Shown piece by piece: positions 9,194 to 18,926 of a DNA stretch of 64,000 bases; position 1 is the first letter of the stretch; each line of letters starts with the position of its first letter. This DNA is from Lewinellaceae bacterium (GTDB taxonomy: Bacteria; Bacteroidota; Bacteroidia; Chitinophagales; Saprospiraceae): assembly GCA_020636375.1 (NCBI GenBank), contig JACJXZ010000003.1, forward strand, positions 496,001 through 560,000, given 5' to 3'. A program made the position numbers and the translations under genes. The notes below the pieces were generated by a model that was given only the letters and a program-made list of their open reading frames with translations, made no database searches and had not been told where the DNA came from.

Positions 9194-9327
9194 CTGACGT
9201 TGGATTCCGCTTTTCAGTATTAAAAGCGGGATATGTCGTTTATTGCCGGTTTGGCCCAGGGGCCACCGGAACAATTGGATTCCCCAACTGACAACCGACA
9301 ACCGACAACTAACAACCGACAACCACA
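9194..9327. repeat. heptamer-hairpin repeat, copy A
   Basis: The segment matches 27011-27125 almost throughout (CTGACGTYG..., a PuGTATTAAAAGCGG hairpin, TTGCCGGTTTGGCC, GGAACAATTGG). It ends in five tandem 7-bp units of the form RACAACY (9290-9324). The left part GTCGTTTATTG pairs with the heptamers. It lies in the 441-base mqnC-9540 gap, which holds no gene. Confidence 0.75.
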
Positions 9328-9370
9328 ACTTGCCCAGTATTAGACGGATAGCCCCGCTCCAGGTTGAACC

Positions 9371-9536
9371 CTTAGGGCCCGGAGAAGAATAACTTCCCCA
9401 TTTGATCCGGCTATTTTTCCGCCAGGCTGCGTTGCGGGATCGGTTGCGTAGCCCTGCTATGCGCCCTCCCCGCGCCTTGCCTGGCGAAAAAATAGCTCGC
9501 CTGAAATGAGGAACTTATTTTTCTCCGGACCCTTAG
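9371..9536. mobile_element. foldback element, copy A
   Basis: A 166-bp imperfect foldback. The outer arms are CTTAGGGCCCGGAGAA (9371-9386) and TTCTCCGGACCCTTAG (9521-9536), and pairing continues inward through TAACTTCC..., GGCTATTTTTCCGCCAGGC and their complements. The centre (9430-9478, minus orientation) carries the core AAGGCG...CATAG...GCTACG...GCAACG shared with elements at 22533 and 51890. It has no coding capacity and sits between the heptamer repeat and the stop of the next minus-strand gene. Confidence 0.7.
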
Positions 9537-9539
9537 TAA

Positions 9540-10805
9540 TCAAAGGCTTATCATTGACTCCCCGGCGGCATCCACTACATTTATCTCCTCCACCAGGCAG
9601 CCTGACTCCACCAGTTTGGTTTGGATTTCCCGGACGAGGCCCGAATTGTGGATCTTCAGGTAGTACTCGCTTTGCTTGAAATGCGCCCAGCACCCGGCGG
9701 CATTTTCCTGCTGCAGGCAATCGGCCAGACACCGCAGCAACTCCGCCGCCCCCCCATAGTGGCCAAGGGAAGGATGATGCCGGGCCTCCTTTTCCGCCCG
9801 GCCGATCAGTTCACGCGCCTCATCGGCTCTGCCGTGCATCAGTTCATAGTAGGCGTAACCCAGCAGTACCGCCGGATGGGGATAGTAATTCGTGGAGGCC
9901 CGGAACAAGCGCTGCACCTTGGCGCCGTCGTGCCCGGCCTGCCGGGCCTCCAGCGCCGCCAGGAAATAATTGGAAAACCCAATGTATATCGCGTCATTCC
10001 CGCAGGTGGCGCCACTCCCTGCCAGTTGCTCGAAGCAATGGATAGTTCCCGCAAACTGGTGCAGCGGCAATGAATCCCGCTCCTCGAGCTTAAGGTTGGC
10101 CAGTGCTTTCAGGTAGAGGATCACCGGTGTTGGCGTTACGACGGAAAGCCTGGACAGGCAGCCCTCCGGGTCGTCGTAATGCAGCTTCCGGATGCTCTCC
10201 AGAAAGGCCCGGACATCCTCCCCGGAAAGCCGGATGGCGTCGGTGAAGAACAAATAGGGCACGTGGACGAAGTCGCCGAACAAAGATTTCATGCCCGCCG
10301 ACCCTTCAAAACGCTCCCGGCAACTGATGGTCAGCTGGCTGCTGTTTGCCCTCCGCCAAACAATGAGGTGCAGCTTTTTTTCGCCGAGAACCCGCTGGGC
10401 TTCCTCCTCGGAGTGAACGTCCAGCTTGTCTATGAACCGGGTGAACAGCCGGGGTGCCTTCGTCTTAAATTCGCGCATTTCTTCCCGGTTGATGTCCCTG
10501 GCCACCCCTATTCTGACCGTATGCCAGGCTTCATAATACCTGAAAATACCCAGCAAAGAGAACGCCAGCATCAGTAAAGACAGGATGGTTGCCTTCCGGG
10601 TCTTTTCCCGGGCAAATAAAAGGTATATGGCAAGCCCCATCCCGCCAAAGGCAAGAGAATAGCATAGCGCCTCTATCGCCGGATTCGGGTTCTCCAACGG
10701 CAGGCGCAAGGCGTTGGCCAGCGTAAAAATATTGAGCGAGGCGGAAATAGCGATCAGCTGCCTGTCCTGCCCGGGCAGTCCTGTTTCCCTGTTTTTTTTG
10801 TCCAT
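9540..10805 (-). CDS. membrane protein of unknown function, last gene of tubulin-like/vWA operon
   Basis: I do not recognise this 421-residue protein. The first 100 residues hold two or three hydrophobic segments (ISASLNIFTLANAL, YSLAFGGMGLAIYLLF and ATILSLLMLAFSLLGIF), then a soluble part. The C-terminal half is alpha-helical with TPR-like spacing: IGFSNYFLAALEARQAG, YYPHPAVLLGYAYYELMHGRADEA and LLRCLADCLQQENAAGCW. The gene starts 48 bases after the stop of the 855-residue partner gene on the same strand, so it is likely the last gene of that operon and its product probably acts at the cytoplasmic membrane with the tubulin-like and vWA proteins. Confidence 0.7.
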   Translation of the reverse strand: MDKKNRETGLPGQDRQLIAISASLNIFTLANALRLPLENPNPAIEALCYSLAFGGMGLAIYLLFAREKTRKATILSLLMLAFSLLGIFRYYEAWHTVRIGVARDINREEMREFKTKAPRLFTRFIDKLDVHSEEEAQRVLGEKKLHLIVWRRANSSQLTISCRERFEGSAGMKSLFGDFVHVPYLFFTDAIRLSGEDVRAFLESIRKLHYDDPEGCLSRLSVVTPTPVILYLKALANLKLEERDSLPLHQFAGTIHCFEQLAGSGATCGNDAIYIGFSNYFLAALEARQAGHDGAKVQRLFRASTNYYPHPAVLLGYAYYELMHGRADEARELIGRAEKEARHHPSLGHYGGAAELLRCLADCLQQENAAGCWAHFKQSEYYLKIHNSGLVREIQTKLVESGCLVEEINVVDAAGESMISL

Positions 10806-10853
10806 TGCTGATTAGTTTTTGAGTTAAACGTACATGATGATCCCTCTATCTCC

Positions 10854-13421
10854 CTATCCCCCCGACCCTTCCACCTCGCCGATTATTTTCTCCAGCAGCA
10901 GCGTATCGGCATCATCCCAGTCGGCGACGGGGTCTTGCAGAAAGGCATTTTTTTTCTCCGCCAGGCTGGCCCGGTTTTCGGCCAGCCATTCATCGCTCAG
11001 CCGTTCGAGCCGGAGGTGGGCGTTGGGAATGCTGAGTTTACGGATGGCCAGCCATTTCCGGTTGCCGAGGTAGAAGGTTGGCCCTTCCGGTGAAGCCTGA
11101 TAACAGAAAGAGCCCCTGTTTTCCTCCCGCCTGAGCTGTCGGCTGAAGATGCCTTTAACAAACAGGCGGGCACCCCGGCTGTCTTCCGGCCGGGAGAATT
11201 CATCCAGCAGGCACGGAAAGGCGGGGTTCTCCGGATCAAAATCCGGGCCGTGAAAATTGGCCTTTCCGGATAATTGCCGGTAAGCCGCCCTCATCCGGCG
11301 GGGGGCGCCGAGATGGCGCACGCTGATATCCTGCCGGATCTTCAGGCAGGCCAGGCGGTTGCGGATACCCCTGTCAAACCGCAGCTGAACGCCATGCAGC
11401 AGCCCCGGAGATTCCAGATCTGCTTTTTCTTGTTCGCCGGCCATCAGATAGGTTAGGGAGCTGACGCTCAGACCCCCTTTGAAAAAAGGCTGTACCTCGC
11501 TCAGTAATTGAAAAACTGCGTTTTCCGCAAATCCCTCCGGGGCTAACCGCTGCTGTTCCAAACTGCTCAGGGGCAAATCGCAGAGCGCCCTCCGGGACTG
11601 TTCCGTAAATTCGGACAGTCGACTCATGACATCCAGGGTGTCGTCGAAAAGGAGGTCCTCCCAACTGCTCCATTTATCATCGGGCAGCCGCTGCTTCAAC
11701 CAATTCACAGACTGGCTAAGCTCTGGTTCGCCCTGAAAAATGAAGTTGGGCGGAGGCACAACTGCCCCGTTCTCCTGGCTTTCCAGGTAATCGGCGGAAG
11801 CAGCCAGGCTCTTTCCTTTCTGTTCTACTTCCCCGGCCAGTTGTCGGAGCACTTCCAAAATGGCTGACTGGCGGAGCTTATCGTAAGCGCGTTGGCGGTA
11901 GCCGGCGAAACCTTCCTGCACTTCCTTCAACCGGCGTTCAAACTGGCCGGCTTTTTGGTGGGCATCCATTATTTTCCGCCGGTAGCCGGGGCTGAACCAA
12001 CGGCGGGCCGTCCGGCCCAATTTCCCCCAGAACGGCAGCTCTTGCTCCTCCTGCCGCCGGCAATAGGCCCTGAAAGCTTCTTCCAGCCCGGAGAGCATTT
12101 CCACAGGCTGAAAAGCCTCCTTATTCCCGCCGGTTGCCTGCTCCAGCTCTGCGATCCGGCTCTTCAGAGACACCCCGCTTTCCGGAGCTTCCTCCAGGAG
12201 TGCCGCGCAATAGCGGGCGGCTGCGCTTATGCCTTGGCCGGGCCGGCACATCAGGTTGATCAGCGTTTCCCGAAACTGGCCGGCCAGGCGGCTCCGGGCT
12301 TCTTCCGGCACGGTAGCCACCGCCTGCTCCAGCGCTTCCTGCCCGTACCGCCGGAAAGCCGCCTCCATAGCGGAGGCCCAGCGGCTATAGTCCGGGAAGC
12401 CCGGCGGCTCTGGAAATACGGGGGAATCCATAGAAGGGAAAAGGCCTTCCACCACCGTTTGTACCCCCCCGGCCAGTTGCCGGCAAAGCTGTGGGATGTC
12501 GGCCGGAGAAGCTTCCCCGCGGCGGGCACCCGGCGGAGAAACGGCCAGGCCGGCCAGCTTTTCAAAGAAGGCAGCCCTGGCCAAAGGAGCAAATTGTTCT
12601 GCTTCCCAGGACCGTTCCCCAAAACCGAAGGTGGCGTACCGGAAGTATTTCCCGCCGTTCAGCTTTGGTATCAGAGGCTGAGTTTGCAGGTCTTCCTCTG
12701 GCAGGAAGAGCAAAAGGTGCGTAAAACCATCGGCAATACAGCGATAGAAATGATTTACTTCCTGCTCGCCGGCCCGCCAGGGGCCGTCCGTATCGAACAG
12801 CCACACCTGAGAATAAGGCGCCACGGCGTCAGGGCTCTGCTGGAGGTCGACTTCCAGTTCCCAAAGGGCGGCGTAGGTGCGCGCCAGGGCTTCGTCGCCC
12901 TCTTCCATGCCGGGCAGGCTTTCCTGCGGGCAGCCCGGAAGGAAGTAGGCCGCTTCGAAGCTGACAAAGTCAAAGTCGTACTGCTCCAGGAAATGGCGCC
13001 CTTCCCAGGCGCAGAACCGCAGGAAGGAACCGCCCACCGGTGCCCAGGAAGCGCCAATCAAAATGACGCGGTATGCCCGGGAAATGGCTGGCGGCGCACT
13101 GCCCCTGGCCGCCATAGCTGAGGCCTGCCGAAGGCCTGCAATCGACTGAAAGAGCAGACGGCGGAATTCGTCCAGAAAGGCACTCCTGATCCGGAGGGCG
13201 TATCCATTTACCGACAGTTCTTCGGCGCTTACCGGCAGGTTGGCCCCCTCCGCTTTTTCCGCTCCGATGTTGATAAAGGAGACCAGTTGCCCCAAAAGGG
13301 GCCTCCCCTCCGATACTTTCTTCAGGGAGGCCTCCATATGAGAGCGAAAGATCTGTCCGGTTTGCCCAAAACATATGAACAGGGTTGGCTTGGCTGTCAT
13401 GGTTGCTAAGTGTGTTTCCAT
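10854..13421 (-). CDS. large conserved partner of tubulin-like protein, function unknown
   Basis: An 855-residue protein with no family I can name. The N-terminus, TLFICFGQTGQIFRSHMEASL, resembles the beginning of a nucleotide-binding Rossmann-like domain, and the first 300 residues are rich in alternating beta strands and helices (VILIGASWAPVGGSFLRF, SQVWLFDTDGPWRAG). This makes it possible, but unproven, that it is a diverged relative of the tubulin-like protein next door. The middle (about 400-620) is helical with coiled-coil character. The start at 13421 gives no overlap with the upstream gene; a longer frame to 13463 would overlap its end. The 16-base gap to the tubulin-like gene implies co-transcription and a joint function. 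Confidence 0.72.
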   Translation of the reverse strand: METHLATMTAKPTLFICFGQTGQIFRSHMEASLKKVSEGRPLLGQLVSFINIGAEKAEGANLPVSAEELSVNGYALRIRSAFLDEFRRLLFQSIAGLRQASAMAARGSAPPAISRAYRVILIGASWAPVGGSFLRFCAWEGRHFLEQYDFDFVSFEAAYFLPGCPQESLPGMEEGDEALARTYAALWELEVDLQQSPDAVAPYSQVWLFDTDGPWRAGEQEVNHFYRCIADGFTHLLLFLPEEDLQTQPLIPKLNGGKYFRYATFGFGERSWEAEQFAPLARAAFFEKLAGLAVSPPGARRGEASPADIPQLCRQLAGGVQTVVEGLFPSMDSPVFPEPPGFPDYSRWASAMEAAFRRYGQEALEQAVATVPEEARSRLAGQFRETLINLMCRPGQGISAAARYCAALLEEAPESGVSLKSRIAELEQATGGNKEAFQPVEMLSGLEEAFRAYCRRQEEQELPFWGKLGRTARRWFSPGYRRKIMDAHQKAGQFERRLKEVQEGFAGYRQRAYDKLRQSAILEVLRQLAGEVEQKGKSLAASADYLESQENGAVVPPPNFIFQGEPELSQSVNWLKQRLPDDKWSSWEDLLFDDTLDVMSRLSEFTEQSRRALCDLPLSSLEQQRLAPEGFAENAVFQLLSEVQPFFKGGLSVSSLTYLMAGEQEKADLESPGLLHGVQLRFDRGIRNRLACLKIRQDISVRHLGAPRRMRAAYRQLSGKANFHGPDFDPENPAFPCLLDEFSRPEDSRGARLFVKGIFSRQLRREENRGSFCYQASPEGPTFYLGNRKWLAIRKLSIPNAHLRLERLSDEWLAENRASLAEKKNAFLQDPVADWDDADTLLLEKIIGEVEGSGG

Positions 13422-13437
13422 TCGAAAAAGAAGCCTG

Positions 13438-16314
13438 CTACAAGCTGCGGTCCAGTTCCTCAATCATCCGCAGGTAGAACCGCTTTACTGGAGTGGAGAG
13501 CTTTTCTTCCGGGTCTTTGCACTTCTTTTCAAGTTTTTTGATAAAGCCCCGAACCTGGTTTTTGCAAGCTTTGTCATCGGCGGATTCGGGCTTGGCGCTG
13601 TCTATGGCATCCTTAACCCTTTTGTCCAGTCGCCCTTTTGACAAGTTGCCGCGCTCATACCACTCCACAATAGTTTCCAGGCGTTCAAAGTCATCGTTTT
13701 CAACATCGCACAGCAGGTTCATGTAAATGCTGTAGAGCGCCTTCCACCCGCTTTGCCCCTGGAGGATGCCTTCGAATCCGAAATATTCATCCCAGGGCTG
13801 GGAATCGGAGTGGTCCCAGGGCAATAAACCATAGGCCTGGGCCTTGCCGACCAGTTGCCAGGCCTCCGGCTTGTTGTTGGGGAAGAGGTCCTCCAGGTAT
13901 TGGGGATCCTTCCAGATGTGGTTTTGCATTTCTTCACCGTCGGCCCAGTAGCGCTCTGTCCAGTCCGGGCGGCTGTTGAGGATGGCAAAGGCGGGGATGC
14001 CCATTACCTTCTGGGAGAATATAACCTCCTCGTAGGCTTTGAGCCGGAAAACACCGCCCAGCTGTTTACCGCCGGCAGCCAGGGGGCGCAATTCAGGGCT
14101 GTCGAGGAAGTCCTGGGTAAAAAAATCCGGATAGCCGATGAACATCCGGCGTTCCGTCTTGGAAGCACCGAGTTCCATGCTGGCCACCGAATACGGCAAC
14201 AGGGGGGTGGATAAATGATTGGCGTTGCCAAAAAAACCTTTCAAAAGGTGCTCTTTCTTCATCAACCGGGTCAGGGCCTGCTCCAGGCCGCTGCTCTGGG
14301 CCTCCGGCACCCCGTTGGCCCTGGGGCCGGAACTCTGGCCGGCGAAGGCATCGAGGCTGTCCAGCAATTCCTCTTCGGACCGGCTGCCCCAGTTCAGCCC
14401 ATAGGCGGCCTTTTCCTTAAAAGCAGGCAGGTCAACCTGTAAAGGCTGAAGGTTTGGAATGGTTACCTGGAACTGGGCGCTGACATAGGATGCCTCGGGG
14501 TCAGAGCCATTGTGCGCCTCCTGTTGTTCCTCCGAAAGGCGTTTGGCGAGGCTCTCCCAGGATTTGCGGAGTGCCACGGCAGCCTGGTATTGGCGCCGTA
14601 TGGTTTCCATCGCCTTTTCAATAGCTTGTTGCGGAGCCAGGTCGCCTTTCGCCCGGAGTTTTTCGTCCAGCATCCTGGTTACCTGCTCTTTAATGCCAGC
14701 CTTTTCCTCTTCCGAAAGGGGCGCTTCCTGGGCCGTTTTTTTGCGGCCGTTGCCGAAAAACGGGAAAATGCCGCCCAGCCAGCCGTCGCCTTTGACGCTG
14801 CGGGTAGGTTGCCGGGCGGGCTGCCGCCCGGCAGAGCCGTTGCCGTTGGCCCACGCCGTGGCCGGAGTAGCGAGCCGGGCAGTATTGACCAGCTTTTCGT
14901 GTTCTTCTTCAAGCTTGAATAAGGCCGATCCCAGCAGCCGCTCGCACAGGGCGGCGCCTCCGGGATAGGCCAGCAGCTCGTCGGTATCCGCCCGGAGGCG
15001 TTGCTCCAGAGCGCCGGCCCATCCCGCCCAGGCTTCTTCCATCTGAGCGGCCGGGCTGTTCTTCGCTTGTTCCAGCCTGTTTTTGACCTGTGAGGACAAA
15101 CGATCCCTGATCAACGGATTATTGATGGCCTGTTGCAGGGCTTCCTCCCCGATCTGCTGTTTGTCGTACTGGATTTTTTGCCACAGTTCTTTCTTGCCTC
15201 TGGCAATGTTCAGCAACTGGTTGTCCTGGATATTCTTTTCCTTCTCTACGAGCCGCCGTTCTCCGCGTTCTTCCACCTCGGAAAGCCGTACGGCGTACCG
15301 GGCCGCCAGCCGGGAGGCTTCCTTGCGGCCTGCTACGTCCACCGCTTTCACAAAGCAATGGCCGAAGCTGGAATAATTCAGCTTTTTGCCCTGCTCGACC
15401 CTGCCGACATTTTCCCAGTTTGCAAAATTTTGCTCCTCCTGAATGCTGAATTCAGAGGTGAGCATGAGGCCCAGCTCTTCCGCAACGAACCGCTTGAGCT
15501 TGTCCGGGTCCGACACATAGCTCGTGCGCTCGTTCTGGTTGTCCGCCAGATAAATGGTATCAAAGGGTGGATTGGCAATGGTTATGGAAAAGCTTTTGGT
15601 ATAATTGACGGTCTCCTTTTTCTTCTCGGCCACCGACATCAGGTGATCCAGCTCAAGCAGCGCGGCGTAGGTATTGGAGTACGTCCAGTACATGCCGGCC
15701 TTGCTTTCGAAGACCGTGGGCAACACGAAGATGCCGTTGATGCGGCCGATGTTGCGCCGGAGGTGGTGGCGGCAGATCAGCGCTACGTCCAGGAACATAC
15801 CGCTCCCCGTTCCCCCACACAGGGAGTTGACGATAAAAATATTGATCTTCTTGCTGGTATTGATTTGATTTTCCTTGTGGTGCATGCCGGTGTCCAACTG
15901 GATAACCGCTTCGATCCGTTCCCGGATTTCTTTTTCTATTTCGGAGATGTTGCTGAAGAGCGCCAGCCGACCGATGGCCCGGATTTGCCGGGCACCGGCG
16001 TGAATGGCGGACCTCGTTTTGGGCAGGTCGGGCCACCATTGCCGGATAGTCTTGTGGATGTCCATGGAAACCATGCGTTCCGGTTCGCGTACTTCCAGCG
16101 TAAAAAACTCATCGCCGCCCAGTGTCTTCAGGCCGTTATTGACGACCTGGTCGGTCGTGTCGATGCCCATAAACCGGATGTGGGGCGGTATCCTGCTGCC
16201 GTATTTGGCAATGAGGTTGGCTTTGTGGTACCGGATGATGTCTACGCCGGTTCCGCCAATACCAATATAAAGAGTAGGATCACTTAGGTTATAGGAATTC
16301 AACTTGTATTTCAT
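13438..16314 (-). CDS. tubulin/FtsZ-superfamily protein (Tubulin_2-like)
   Basis: A 958-residue protein whose first 350 residues look like a tubulin/FtsZ GTPase domain. It opens with a strand and glycine loop, LYIGIGGTGVDIIRYHK. About residues 166-171 carry GGTGSG inside NSLCGGTGSGMFLDVALI, the tubulin signature that contacts GTP phosphates. The rest is long and helical with a low-complexity stretch (about 480-530, AWANGNGSAGRQPARQ and nearby) and no transmembrane segment. Related large tubulin-like proteins (FtsZl families described by Makarova and Koonin) often sit next to vWA-domain genes and were proposed to act in membrane remodelling rather than division. The upstream gene here is a vWA membrane protein 40 bases away, which fits. 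GTPase activity and polymerisation are inferred. Confidence 0.85.
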   Translation of the reverse strand: MKYKLNSYNLSDPTLYIGIGGTGVDIIRYHKANLIAKYGSRIPPHIRFMGIDTTDQVVNNGLKTLGGDEFFTLEVREPERMVSMDIHKTIRQWWPDLPKTRSAIHAGARQIRAIGRLALFSNISEIEKEIRERIEAVIQLDTGMHHKENQINTSKKINIFIVNSLCGGTGSGMFLDVALICRHHLRRNIGRINGIFVLPTVFESKAGMYWTYSNTYAALLELDHLMSVAEKKKETVNYTKSFSITIANPPFDTIYLADNQNERTSYVSDPDKLKRFVAEELGLMLTSEFSIQEEQNFANWENVGRVEQGKKLNYSSFGHCFVKAVDVAGRKEASRLAARYAVRLSEVEERGERRLVEKEKNIQDNQLLNIARGKKELWQKIQYDKQQIGEEALQQAINNPLIRDRLSSQVKNRLEQAKNSPAAQMEEAWAGWAGALEQRLRADTDELLAYPGGAALCERLLGSALFKLEEEHEKLVNTARLATPATAWANGNGSAGRQPARQPTRSVKGDGWLGGIFPFFGNGRKKTAQEAPLSEEEKAGIKEQVTRMLDEKLRAKGDLAPQQAIEKAMETIRRQYQAAVALRKSWESLAKRLSEEQQEAHNGSDPEASYVSAQFQVTIPNLQPLQVDLPAFKEKAAYGLNWGSRSEEELLDSLDAFAGQSSGPRANGVPEAQSSGLEQALTRLMKKEHLLKGFFGNANHLSTPLLPYSVASMELGASKTERRMFIGYPDFFTQDFLDSPELRPLAAGGKQLGGVFRLKAYEEVIFSQKVMGIPAFAILNSRPDWTERYWADGEEMQNHIWKDPQYLEDLFPNNKPEAWQLVGKAQAYGLLPWDHSDSQPWDEYFGFEGILQGQSGWKALYSIYMNLLCDVENDDFERLETIVEWYERGNLSKGRLDKRVKDAIDSAKPESADDKACKNQVRGFIKKLEKKCKDPEEKLSTPVKRFYLRMIEELDRSL

Positions 16315-16354
16315 GGCTTGGTGTGTTTTGGTGATTTAAGGAATAGTTTTGGGC

Positions 16355-18574
16355 TCAGAACAATATGGAAAAGACCACTCTCTCCTTGCCTTCGCTGATG
16401 ATCAACTCGTCGTTGCAGAATATCCGTTTGGGGTCGCCGGGTTCTACCGGTTCTTCTCTTCCGTTTTTCAGGCGCAGGTTGGCATCGATGTTTTTCAGGC
16501 ATACGACAAGCTGTCCGTCGGCGTCTCTTCGGTAGGCGGGGTAGATCTCGAAGTGGTGGCCCTGCCCGCCCATCTGTATGGAATAGCGGTGTACCCGGTT
16601 TTTCCAGTTGCTGGCCTGTACCTGACCGTTGCCTTCTATCAGGTCGAGGGCAACATTTACCGGGGGGCGGCGAAGGCGGATCAGGTAGGCCAGCAGGGCC
16701 AGGCAGGCCAGCGGGATGGCGAGCAGCTTTCCCCAGTGGAGGGCCGCCCATACCCAGGAATGGTAAATCCGGGCGAGCGGAAAGCTGCGCGTGTCGTCCC
16801 CGTCTCTCACCACTTCTTCGGAAGGGCGCAAACCGGAAAGGTGGTAGCGCACTTCGTAAACGCCGGAGGCCCCGAGGGTTACAGACCCGCTGTAAGTTAT
16901 CCGCCCGCCCTGGTCTTCGGTGAGCTGCAGCGTGTCGGCAGCGTAGTCTTCGCCGTCGCGGGTGATCATGGCGATGGCCTCCAGCAGCGGATGCTCCGAA
17001 TGGAACTGCCGCCGGAATGCTTCGGATTTTCGGTTTATGGTGACGCCTACCGGAACTTCTCTCGGCCGGAGGTCTGAAGCTTCCAGCGGCCCGGCCAGAT
17101 TGGATCGGATGTAATCTTCTTGTACCCTGAAAGAAATCTTCTTCGAGGTCGAAGGCGGAATATCGGAGTTCCGGACGTTGGCGTAGAAGGTAATATAATA
17201 CATGCCGGTGTCGATTCCGGGTATGGCTTTATGCAGGTCGAGCAGGTAGATGCTGTCCGACGGATCCAGTTGCAGGCGGTGCATTTTCTCGCTGGTTTGC
17301 CCGGCAGGGGTAATGTTGGCGGTCACTTCCCGGTCGGTCAGCAACCGGTTGTTTCCGCCGGGAGGAAAAGTATGAGGATCCTTCTCCCACAACTTCGTCG
17401 CAACCGGGATAGGGTGGTTGGCCAGGAATTCCGGCCGGACACTGGGAGACAGATTGCCGTTGATCCTGGATTCTACTGCAAAAACATTCCGGTCGGGCAA
17501 CTCCCGTTCGGTGATGTGGGGCAGGCGAACGGACAGCGTCTTCCTGTTTTCCAGTTCCGGAGCGGGGGCATCCGGATGCTTCAGGTGCGCCCGGCTGATC
17601 GTGACGATATCAAAACCTTCTTTTGCGTTCCATTGTACGAAGAAATCGTCCCGGACAAAACGGCCGGCCTCGAAAGCTGTATTGTAGCGAAGTTCTATGC
17701 TGTCGGCAACCAATATCCGGATGTCTTCCGACCGCACTTCCCTGAATTGCCGGTTGTGCCGAAGGATGAACAGGCGCACTTCATCGACAGCCTTGTTGAT
17801 CTCCAGCGGCGTATGCAGGCTGGTAAAAGTGGTAGTGGCTTTATTTTCCTTGACGATTTCCACATAGTTTTCGACCATGTCGATCAACTGATCGAGCGGC
17901 CGGTATCCTTCGGGGCGGGCGCGGGTCAGGTCCTTCAACAACTCGCTGCCGGTGATGTCCAGCCCGGGAATTTTCGCCGCCGACTCCGCCGTTTTGATCT
18001 CCAGGCAGTGAAGCGACGCTTCCCTGAAATGGCTTCGAACGGCAGTTTTTAACCGATTGTAGGCCTGCGGAACGGCGTCCTCCGGTTTCAGGTAAAGGCG
18101 GCCGTCCGAGATCAGAATAACGATCTTCGCCACTTTCTGGCCAAAGTTGTCGCGCTCCCGCCAGAAGGAGGGTGCCCGTTGCGCCGCCAGTTGAAAGGCA
18201 GCATTTATGTTGGACTGGCCGGTCTCGAACCGGAGAAAACCGATGGCCTTTTCCGCCAGCGCGCTGCGTTCCGGGATGCTTTTCAGCTCTTCGCCAAACA
18301 ACCATTCCGCCCGGTCCGAAAAGGCGATCATGGCCAGCTTGTCGCCCTCTTCCAGCACATTGATGAACAGGCGGCAGGCGTCGCGCATCAGTTTTTTTTC
18401 TTCGCCTGACTTGATGCTGTTGGAATTGTCGATGATCAGGATGTAGTCTGCCTTGGGAGACAGAACGGCGGAGTGCCCGGCTTCCGGCACACCCTGGCCG
18501 TACAGGGGAATCAACCCCAGCAGGCAGAGGCAGAGCGCCGGCAGGAACCGGCAGGTTTTTCTTTCGCATCTCAT
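16355..18574 (-). CDS. von Willebrand factor A domain membrane protein
   Basis: A 739-residue protein, first gene of the tubulin-like operon. Residues 1-27 form a signal peptide (hydrophobic LPALCLCLLGLIPLYGQG). A vWA domain covers about 40-250 with the metal-ion-dependent adhesion motif DxSxS complete (D49, S51, S53 in LIIDNSNS) and VILISDGR later. Beta-rich, Ig-like regions follow (about 330-620). One transmembrane helix lies near residues 620-645 (GKLLAIPLACLALLAYLI), and a small cytoplasmic beta domain completes the C-terminus (VHRYSIQMGGQGHHFEIYP). This topology puts the vWA domain outside the cytoplasmic membrane and the tail inside, where it could meet the tubulin-like protein. Confidence 0.87.
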   Translation of the reverse strand: MRCERKTCRFLPALCLCLLGLIPLYGQGVPEAGHSAVLSPKADYILIIDNSNSIKSGEEKKLMRDACRLFINVLEEGDKLAMIAFSDRAEWLFGEELKSIPERSALAEKAIGFLRFETGQSNINAAFQLAAQRAPSFWRERDNFGQKVAKIVILISDGRLYLKPEDAVPQAYNRLKTAVRSHFREASLHCLEIKTAESAAKIPGLDITGSELLKDLTRARPEGYRPLDQLIDMVENYVEIVKENKATTTFTSLHTPLEINKAVDEVRLFILRHNRQFREVRSEDIRILVADSIELRYNTAFEAGRFVRDDFFVQWNAKEGFDIVTISRAHLKHPDAPAPELENRKTLSVRLPHITERELPDRNVFAVESRINGNLSPSVRPEFLANHPIPVATKLWEKDPHTFPPGGNNRLLTDREVTANITPAGQTSEKMHRLQLDPSDSIYLLDLHKAIPGIDTGMYYITFYANVRNSDIPPSTSKKISFRVQEDYIRSNLAGPLEASDLRPREVPVGVTINRKSEAFRRQFHSEHPLLEAIAMITRDGEDYAADTLQLTEDQGGRITYSGSVTLGASGVYEVRYHLSGLRPSEEVVRDGDDTRSFPLARIYHSWVWAALHWGKLLAIPLACLALLAYLIRLRRPPVNVALDLIEGNGQVQASNWKNRVHRYSIQMGGQGHHFEIYPAYRRDADGQLVVCLKNIDANLRLKNGREEPVEPGDPKRIFCNDELIISEGKERVVFSILF

Positions 18575-18926
18575 GGCAGTAAGTTTTACTTTACTTTTGG
18601 AAATAGACAGCCCGCCCCGCGACCACCATCTACGGGTGGCGCAGGCAAGCTGTGCGCAATTGTGCTTCGGCCGTTTGTTTGGTGCCCGGCCCGCTATTTC
18701 TGAACAGGGGGGCTTTTCAATAGCGAGTTCGCCGGAATGGGAAAGGCTGATAAATCAGCGCTTTCATAGTAATAGTGAGGGCTATTTCAAAAAAGTACCC
18801 AGGGAGGAGGAAAAATTTCTGATTTTTTTATCCCTGCCCGGACAGGATTTTTTGCGATAATTTGATTTTACTCTCTTATTTGAGTAATATTCCCGAGGTT
18901 TTAAATAAGGCCCTAACGAAACATCT
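18575..18926. other. intergenic region between divergent vWA operon and glucokinase
   Basis: These 352 bases should hold the promoters of both the minus-strand operon and glucokinase. No exact TAnnTTTG box with a -33 element was found. A small inverted repeat TTACTC-N8-GAGTAA lies near 18868-18887, ahead of glucokinase. No gene is convincing here. Confidence 0.4.

Noticed and set aside
9290..9324. Tandem repeats considered as a CRISPR array
   Set aside because: Units are only 7 bp, contiguous without spacers, and no cas genes are near.
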